A stretch of 64,000 nt of DNA from an uncultured Collinsella sp. (lineage in GTDB: Bacteria; Actinomycetota; Coriobacteriia; Coriobacteriales; Coriobacteriaceae): NCBI GenBank assembly GCA_958427355.1, contig CAUACA010000002.1, positions 62,001-126,000 on the forward strand, in the 5' to 3' direction. The position numbers and the translations under genes are program-made. Under the pieces are notes generated by a model. The model searched no databases and had not been told where the DNA came from. It worked only from the letters and a program-made list of their open reading frames with translations. Every line of letters starts with the position of its first letter. The stretch's first letter is position 1. Shown piece by piece: positions 58,820-64,000 of the stretch.

Positions 58820-59686
58820 ATGGATTGCCCGGTCACCGCTCGTCCCACCGTTATCGTTATCTCCGACTCGCTCGGTGATACCGCTTGTGAGGTGGTGCTT
58901 GCGGCGTCCGGGCAATTTGATGAAGGGGCTTTTCGTCTCTTGCGCCTGCCCAAGGTGAACTCTGTGGAGCAGGTCAAGACGTTTGTGGGTCCGCGTGTCG
59001 ATGCGGACCATCGCGATATCGCCGTGTTCCACACCATTGTCGATCCGGCGCTTCGCGCCCGCGTGCTCGATTACCTGGGTATGCTGCATATCCGTTCGGT
59101 CGACCTGATCGGCCCGACGCTCGCCGTGCTGTCGTCGCTCATTGGCGTGCCGCCCAAGGGCGTCGCGGGCGTGATTCACAAAACCGATGACCGCTATTTC
59201 CATCGTATCGAGGCCATGGAGTATTTTGTTGAGCACGACGACGGGCGCGGTTGCGACGATCTGTCGGGTGCCGATATCGTGCTGCTGGGCGTATCGCGCA
59301 CGTCCAAGACGCCGCTGTCGATGTATCTGGCCTATCAAGGTTACAAGGTTGCCAACGTCCCTCTGGCGCACGGCATGGAGCCGCCGAAGTCGATTTACGA
59401 GGTTGACCCAATGCACCTGTTCGGCCTGATTTCGACCGTCGATGTGATTTCCGAAATTCGCGATAGCCGCTTGGGCGATGACTACGCTCGTGCCGTTGCC
59501 GGCTCCTATGCCGAGCCCGAGAGCGTGCGCAGCGAGCTTGAGGAAGCTCGTGCCCTCATGAAGCGCCTAGGCTGCTTTGTGGTGCGTACCGACGGCAAGG
59601 CCATCGAGGAAAGCGCTGCCGAGATCATTAGCCACTTGGAGGAAATCCAAGAAGTCCGTGCCCGCCGCGCCGCCCGTCGAGCCTAA
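58820..59686 (+). CDS. ppsR: PPDK regulatory protein (pyruvate,phosphate dikinase kinase/phosphorylase)
   Basis: A bifunctional serine/threonine kinase and Pi-dependent phosphorylase (DUF299) that switches PPDK off with ADP and on with phosphate. 288 residues with VIVISDSLGDTACEVV at the N-terminus, the P-loop GVSRTSKTPLSMYLA (about residues 156-170) and YKVANVPLAHGMEPP. AAAAGGAG precedes the ATG. The target gene ppdK is next downstream, across a 249-base region with repeated motifs. Confidence 0.92.
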   Translation: MDCPVTARPTVIVISDSLGDTACEVVLAASGQFDEGAFRLLRLPKVNSVEQVKTFVGPRVDADHRDIAVFHTIVDPALRARVLDYLGMLHIRSVDLIGPTLAVLSSLIGVPPKGVAGVIHKTDDRYFHRIEAMEYFVEHDDGRGCDDLSGADIVLLGVSRTSKTPLSMYLAYQGYKVANVPLAHGMEPPKSIYEVDPMHLFGLISTVDVISEIRDSRLGDDYARAVAGSYAEPESVRSELEEARALMKRLGCFVVRTDGKAIEESAAEIISHLEEIQEVRARRAARRA

Positions 59687-59765
59687 TAGTAGCAGCATTT
59701 TGATAAAGCGATTTAGCAAAAATATCGCATCTGACCTGCACTTTCTTACAGTGGTATCTTCATAA

Positions 59766-59813
59766 GGTAACCACCTTTACCTACCGTTTACCGCCAGTTT
59801 TAGCACGTTTACC
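59766..59813. promoter_or_regulatory. Phased TTTACC repeats upstream of ppdK
   Basis: TTTACC occurs at 59776, 59787 and 59808, spaced 11 and 21 bases apart, close to one and two helical turns. GGTAACC (59766-59772) supplies an inverted copy. This arrangement suits a multimeric regulator binding one DNA face before ppdK. The regulator is unidentified. Confidence 0.35.
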
Positions 59814-59935
59814 AAACCGCGCATCCTCTGCTTAAGCCCGCTCAAAACCCGCCGTATAGTTCCCTCACGGCCCACATCTGGCGGGTCGATTCGTTACCAC
59901 GGTCGTGCGCGTAAGTGCATGGAAGGGGAAGTATC

Positions 59936-62686
59936 GTGAGCGATTGCAAGAGGGTTTACCGTTTTGGAACCGACGCCCAGGGCACCTGTGTCACTGAGGG
60001 CGACAAGTCCATGAACTTCGTGCTTGGCGGCAAGGGCGCAAACCTTGCCGAGATGAGCCGCATAGGCCTGCCGGTTCCCGGTGGCTTTACCATTACCTGC
60101 CAGACTTGCGTCGAGTACTCCGGTGCCGGCAACGTGTGGCCCGAGGGCGCACTCGATGAGATCGTTGCTGCCGAGGCGGACCTCGAGGCCCGCTGCGGCA
60201 AGAAGCTCGGCGACGCCTCCGATCCGCTGCTCGTGTCGGTTCGTTCGGGCGCTCCGTTCTCCATGCCCGGCATGATGGACACGGTCCTCAACCTGGGCCT
60301 CAACGACGATTCCGTTCAGGGTCTCATCGCCCAGACGCATAATCCGCGTTTTGCCTGGGATAGCTACCGACGCTTTATCCAGATGTTCTCCAACGTCGTT
60401 ATGGGTGTTGACGCAGACCTGTTCGAGAACGCCCTGACCCAGGCCCGTCTGGTCGCCGGCGTTCGCGTCGATTCCGAGCTTTCGGCCGAGGACCTGCAGG
60501 AGCTCGTCGAGACCTTTAAGGGCATCTTCTCCGAGAACGTCGATGCCGCCCTGTATCCCGAGCTCGAGGTCGCTGACGGCAAGCCCGTCTTCCCGCACGA
60601 CCCGGAGCTTCAGCTACGCTTTGCCATCCAGGCCGTCTTTGGCAGCTGGATGAACGAGCGCGCCTGCATCTACCGCAAGCGGCATGGCATTTCCGACGAA
60701 CTCGGCACCGCCGTCAACGTGCAGGCCATGGCCTTTGGCAACAAGGGCGAGACATCTGCGACCGGCGTTGCCTTCACGCGCAATCCGGCCGACGGCACCA
60801 AGGAGTTCTACGGTGACTTTTTGGTTAATGCCCAAGGCGAGGACGTCGTCGCCGGTATCCGCAACACCGAGCCCATCGCCGACCTCAAGACCACCCCGGG
60901 CCTTGAGTCCGCGGGCGAGGAGCTCGAGCGCGTCTTCCTGACGCTCGAGGATCACTATCGCGACATGTGCGACATTGAGTTCACCATCGAGCAGGGCAAG
61001 CTCTGGATGCTCCAGACCCGCGTGGGCAAGCGAACTGCCACCGCCGCCCTGCGCATCGCCATCGAGATGGTCGAGGAGGGTCTGATCACCCGCGATGAGG
61101 CTGTGAGCCGCATCGATCCCGCGCAGCTCGACCAGCTCCTGCACCCACAGTTCGACGCCTCCAAGAAGTACGAGGCTCTCGCCAGCGGTCTTAATGCCAG
61201 CCCCGGTGCCGCCGTGGGCGAGGTCGTGTTCTCGAGCGACGACGCCGTCGCGCGCGCCAACGAGGGCCACAAGGTCATTCTGGTTCGTTGGGAGACCAAC
61301 CCCGACGACCTGAAGGGTATGGTTGCCGCCGAGGGCATTCTGACCAGCCACGGTGGCAAGACGAGCCATGCCGCCGTTATCGCCCGCGGCATGGGTACGC
61401 CCTGCGTCTGCGGCGTTGAGCGCTTCCATATCGACGCCGCCGAGAAGGTCGTGCGCATCGAGGGCAGTGACCGCGTGCTGCACGAGGGCGACGTTATCTC
61501 CATCGACGGTACCCAGGGTATCGTCGTCGACGGCGCCGTTGATCTGGTCTCGGCCGAGCTCACCGGCGACCTGGACACCATCCTGTCCTGGGCCGACGAA
61601 ATCCGTTTGGACGAGACCAGCGGCCATGCCAACCATGTGCGCGTCAACGCCGACAACCCCGAGGATGCTGCACTCGCACTCGAGTTTGGCGCCGAGGCTA
61701 TTGGCCTGTGCCGCACCGAGCACATGTTCCTGGGCGATCGCAAGAACATCATCCAGAGCTTTATCCTTTCTGACGATGAGGCCGTGAAGCAGCAGGCCCT
61801 GGCCGACCTGCTCAAGTTTCAGACCGAGGACTTCCTGGCGATGTTCAAGACCATGTCCGGTCGCGATGTGGTCGTCCGCCTGCTCGATCCGCCGCTTCAT
61901 GAGTTCCTGGATAATCCTCGCGACCTCGAGGTCGCCATCACCAAGAAGGAAACTGCCGGCGCCAGCGAGGAAGAGCTTGCCGTCCTGCGCGCCCGCCTGC
62001 GTCGTATCGACGGCATGGTCGAGTCCAACCCGATGCTCGGCCTACGCGGCGTGCGCCTGTCCGTCGTCTTTAGCGATCTGCCGCTCATGCAGGTCCGCGC
62101 CGTCGCCACGGCTGCCGCTCGCCTCATCAAGGAGGGCGTCGATCCGCGTCCCGAGATCATGGTTCCGCTCGTCTCCATCACGGCCGAGCATGTCCAGACC
62201 CGCGAGGTTATCGAGCGCGTAATCACTGAGGTTTCCGCCGAGGAGGGCGTCGAGTTCAATATTCCCGTGGGCACGATGCTCGAGCTGCCGCGCGCCTGCA
62301 TGGTCGCTGACGAGATCGCCCATCACGCAGACTTCTTCTGCTTTGGCACCAACGACCTCACCCAGACGACCTTCGGTTTCTCGCGTGACGACGCCGAGGC
62401 TAAGTTCATCCCGCTGTACATGCATAAGAAGATCTTGAAGGACAACCCCTTCGAGACCATCGACACAGCGGTGCTCGAGCTGGTGCGTATGGCCGTCGAG
62501 AAGGGTCGCGCCACCAACCCCGACATGCACTTTGGCGTGTGCGGCGAGCACGGCGGCGACCCCAAGTCCATCAAGGGCCTGTTTAACGTGGCCGACGTTG
62601 ACTACGTGTCCTGCTCGCCCTACCGCGTGCCCCTCGCACGCCTGGCTGCCGCCCAGGCCAAGCTCGAGGCGAAGCGCTCCGCCTAA
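59936..62686 (+). CDS. ppdK: Pyruvate, phosphate dikinase
   Basis: Interconverts pyruvate + ATP + Pi and PEP + AMP + PPi. 916 residues: an N-terminal ATP-grasp domain (VLGGKGANLAEMSRIGLPVP, RSGAPFSMPGMMDTVLNLG), the phosphohistidine domain GGKTSHAAVIARGMGTPCV (about residue 474; the Thr two before His is the PpsR target) and the C-terminal PEP/pyruvate barrel (GLCRTEHMFLGDR, FCFGTNDLTQTTFGFSRDD, CGEHGG). Start GTG 59936 has GGAAGGGGAAG upstream; a frame seven codons longer is less likely. PEP made here could feed aroF and aroA. Confidence 0.96.
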   Translation: MSDCKRVYRFGTDAQGTCVTEGDKSMNFVLGGKGANLAEMSRIGLPVPGGFTITCQTCVEYSGAGNVWPEGALDEIVAAEADLEARCGKKLGDASDPLLVSVRSGAPFSMPGMMDTVLNLGLNDDSVQGLIAQTHNPRFAWDSYRRFIQMFSNVVMGVDADLFENALTQARLVAGVRVDSELSAEDLQELVETFKGIFSENVDAALYPELEVADGKPVFPHDPELQLRFAIQAVFGSWMNERACIYRKRHGISDELGTAVNVQAMAFGNKGETSATGVAFTRNPADGTKEFYGDFLVNAQGEDVVAGIRNTEPIADLKTTPGLESAGEELERVFLTLEDHYRDMCDIEFTIEQGKLWMLQTRVGKRTATAALRIAIEMVEEGLITRDEAVSRIDPAQLDQLLHPQFDASKKYEALASGLNASPGAAVGEVVFSSDDAVARANEGHKVILVRWETNPDDLKGMVAAEGILTSHGGKTSHAAVIARGMGTPCVCGVERFHIDAAEKVVRIEGSDRVLHEGDVISIDGTQGIVVDGAVDLVSAELTGDLDTILSWADEIRLDETSGHANHVRVNADNPEDAALALEFGAEAIGLCRTEHMFLGDRKNIIQSFILSDDEAVKQQALADLLKFQTEDFLAMFKTMSGRDVVVRLLDPPLHEFLDNPRDLEVAITKKETAGASEEELAVLRARLRRIDGMVESNPMLGLRGVRLSVVFSDLPLMQVRAVATAAARLIKEGVDPRPEIMVPLVSITAEHVQTREVIERVITEVSAEEGVEFNIPVGTMLELPRACMVADEIAHHADFFCFGTNDLTQTTFGFSRDDAEAKFIPLYMHKKILKDNPFETIDTAVLELVRMAVEKGRATNPDMHFGVCGEHGGDPKSIKGLFNVADVDYVSCSPYRVPLARLAAAQAKLEAKRSA

Positions 62687-62724
62687 CGTTTTGGATTTAG
62701 ACGCCTAGCGTAGCCCCCTTCATG

Positions 62725-62752
62725 CCGCCCGTCTCGTTCGCGAGGCGGGCGG
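62725..62752 (+). terminator. Terminator after ppdK
   Basis: CCGCCCGTCTCG (62725-62736), TTCG tetraloop, CGAGGCGGGCGG (62741-62752): a 12-bp stem with one T-G pair, followed by TTAT. Strong stem, weak T run. Confidence 0.75.
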
Positions 62753-62798
62753 TTATCATGTGCGGGTTTTGTCTTTTTGTCTGCGTAAAAAATTGTTC

Positions 62799-62826
62799 TT
62801 GCAGCGCAAACCCGCGCGTGTATACT
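62799..62826 (+). promoter_or_regulatory. Promoter of rplS
   Basis: TTGCAG (62799-62804), a 16-base spacer and TATACT (62821-62826), about 70 bases before rplS. It fits with rplS being separated from trmD here. Confidence 0.6.
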
Positions 62827-62847
62827 CGAATACGTTTGTTCAACTAC

Positions 62848-62871
62848 GTGCCGGCCATGGTGGTACGGCAC
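62848..62871 (+). promoter_or_regulatory. Leader hairpin of rplS
   Basis: GTGCCG (62848-62853) and CGGCAC (62866-62871) enclose GCCATGGTGGTA in the 5' leader, 24 bases before the start codon. Position and size suit an L19-type autoregulatory leader, but I cannot match it to a known family. Confidence 0.35.
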
Positions 62872-62895
62872 CTCTAGAAGAGTAAGGAATTGCAC

Positions 62896-63237
62896 ATGGA
62901 TTACATCCGCGCAATCGAGCGTCAGCAGATCCGCGAGGACATTCCTCAGGTTCGCGTCGCCGACAACGTCAAGGTTCACTACCGCATTAAGGAAGGCGAC
63001 CGCGAGCGCATCCAGGTCTTCCAGGGCGACGTCATCCGCATGGCCGGCGCCGGTGCCCGCGAGACCTTCACCGTCCGCAAGATGTCCTTCGGTGTCGGTG
63101 TTGAGCGTACCTTCCCGCTTCACAGCCCCAAGATCGCCAAGCTCGAGGTCGTTCGTCATGGTCGCGTCCGTCGCGCCAAGCTGTACTACCTCCGCGACAA
63201 GGTGGGCAAGGCTGCTCGCATCCCCGAGAAGCGCTAA
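62896..63237 (+). CDS. rplS: 50S ribosomal protein L19
   Basis: A subunit-interface protein of the large subunit. 113 residues: MDYIRAIERQQIREDIPQ, VFQGDVIRMAGAGARETFTV, GVGVERTFPLHSPKI and the basic end RRAKLYYLRDKVGKAARI are L19 signatures. ATG 62896 has AAGGA about eight bases upstream; TTG 62890 is two codons earlier. It has its own promoter and terminator. Confidence 0.96.
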   Translation: MDYIRAIERQQIREDIPQVRVADNVKVHYRIKEGDRERIQVFQGDVIRMAGAGARETFTVRKMSFGVGVERTFPLHSPKIAKLEVVRHGRVRRAKLYYLRDKVGKAARIPEKR

Positions 63238-63271
63238 GAAGATCGCAGCGTCTGTCCACTCGTTTGGACGT

Positions 63272-63300
63272 AAGGGTCACCTTCGGGTGGCCCTTCTTTT
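63272..63300 (+). terminator. Terminator after rplS
   Basis: AAGGGTCACC (63272-63281), TTCG tetraloop, GGTGGCCCTT (63286-63295), then CTTTTT: a 10-bp stem with one wobble and a good T run. Confidence 0.92.
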
Positions 63301-63330
63301 TATCTGATTTGCATGCAAGGAGGGCCTGGT

Positions 63331-64000
63331 ATGGCCAATATGACGAGCTCGGTTTCGGCATCGCAGGTTGCCGGAGAGCTAGCGAGCGCAACGTTTGAGG
63401 AGATCCCCGCCCTCGTGGAGCATTATCGCGAAGACCCGCGCCAGCAGGTGATCAAGGCTTGTGAACGCGCCCTCAAACGCCATGCTAAGGAACTTGCCGA
63501 GCGCGAGCGCGTCAATGACATGTACGAGCTTATGCATGAGTTTGGCGGCGATGGGGTGGTCGTTGGTGTCGACGAGGTGGGTCGCGGATCGGTGGCCGGT
63601 CCCCTGACGGTGTGTGCCGTGTGCCTTCCCATGGAGCCGCGCGTCTGGGGCATCAACGATTCCAAAAAGCTCACACCGGCGCGCCGCGAGTTGCTCTCAG
63701 TGAAGATTGCCGAGGTGGCGACGGCGATCGGTTTTTGCCATATCGCGCCTAAGGATATCGATGAGATGGGCATGGCCCGTGCTATCCGTACCGCCGTTGC
63801 GGGCGCCGTGGCCGATACGGGGCTCGAGCCCGACTGCGTCCTCATGGATGGCAACCCCTTGGGCGCTGTTCCTAACGAGCGCGATGTGGTGAAAGGCGAT
63901 GCCAAGATCGCCTGCATCGCCGCAGCGTCCATCATGGCCAAGGTCACGCGTGACGAGATGATGGTCGAGTACGACGCCGAGTACCCCGAGTACCATCTGG
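63331..64000 (+). CDS. rnhB: Ribonuclease HII (partial, runs off the window)
   Basis: Cleaves RNA in RNA-DNA hybrids and at single ribonucleotides in DNA. 223 codons are visible and the frame is open at the right edge, so the C-terminus is missing. An N-terminal extension of about 75 residues (helical, charged) precedes GVVVGVDEVGRGSVAGPL with the catalytic Asp-Glu, then INDSKKLTPARREL, CVLMDGNP (third acid) and AKVTRDEMM (fourth). ATG 63331 has AAGGAGG seven bases upstream. The next expected gene in this context is unknown from this window. Confidence 0.93.
   Translation, partial: MANMTSSVSASQVAGELASATFEEIPALVEHYREDPRQQVIKACERALKRHAKELAERERVNDMYELMHEFGGDGVVVGVDEVGRGSVAGPLTVCAVCLPMEPRVWGINDSKKLTPARRELLSVKIAEVATAIGFCHIAPKDIDEMGMARAIRTAVAGAVADTGLEPDCVLMDGNPLGAVPNERDVVKGDAKIACIAAASIMAKVTRDEMMVEYDAEYPEYHL

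Noticed and set aside
56536..59037. An 833-codon minus-strand frame across glyS and ppsR
   Set aside because: Lies opposite glyS with its complete family motifs and has no independent coding evidence.
62683..63159. A minus-strand frame overlapping rplS and its promoter
   Set aside because: rplS, its promoter and terminator explain the region; the frame has no ribosome site or motif.

Overview
The window reads as a chromosomal segment of a high-GC Coriobacteriia-type actinobacterium, most likely Collinsella or a close relative. I infer this from the high-GC core genes, the fused RmlC-RmlD and AroE-AroK proteins, the abundant TTG starts and the familiar order mreBCD-pbp2-rodA / radical SAM-DUF2344-rplU-rpmA-obg. 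No 16S rRNA gene is present, so the genus is an inference.

Region 1 (about 1-23 kb) is an accessory surface-polysaccharide island with patchy base composition. The first 8-10 kb is AT-rich: two GT2 enzymes, a GT4 enzyme, a Wzx-type flippase, a LicD-type phosphotransferase, a DUF2142 membrane protein, a DUF2304 protein and a secreted protein with choline-binding-like cell-wall repeats and a C-terminal Cys/His amidase-like domain. A tandem GT2 protein follows on the minus strand. Very GC-rich dTDP-rhamnose genes come next (rmlA, rmlB and an rmlC-rmlD fusion), then a polyisoprenyl-phosphate GT2 and a Wzm/Wzt-like ABC exporter. Together these would make, decorate and export a rhamnose-containing wall polymer.

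The most interesting unexplained element in this island is a two-gene module present twice in diverged form. It pairs a DUF4869 protein with a P-loop ATPase whose C-terminal half looks like a degenerate TOPRIM domain. Copy A (14056-15477, plus) separates rmlA from rmlB. Copy B (21451-22910, minus) lies beside a tRNA-Arg(UCU) gene and a remnant resembling an acyltransferase C-terminus.

Region 2 (23-31.7 kb, minus strand) is a compact aromatic amino acid cluster, transcribed aroF-tyrA-aroB-aroA-aroC-pheA-aroEK-aroQ. It covers all seven shikimate steps plus the entry to Phe and Tyr synthesis. A terminator hairpin sits in the aroF leader, and two extragenic palindromes lie between genes.

Region 3 (31.8-51.7 kb, plus) holds tRNA-Arg(CCG), an Exp7-like P-type ATPase, a zinc-ribbon membrane protein, a cyclophilin, a TPR membrane protein, the elongasome genes (mreB, mreC, mreD, PBP2, rodA), a DUF697-like protein, the radical SAM/DUF2344 pair, rplU-rpmA-obg and nadD-yqeK-rsfS.

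Region 4 (51.7-64 kb) has dinB on the minus strand, then rpsP-khpA-rimM-trmD-lepB, glyQ-glyS, ppsR-ppdK (a regulator with its target enzyme), rplS, and rnhB cut by the right edge. Starts were moved from the longest open frame wherever a Shine-Dalgarno (SD) sequence or homologue alignment favoured another codon.
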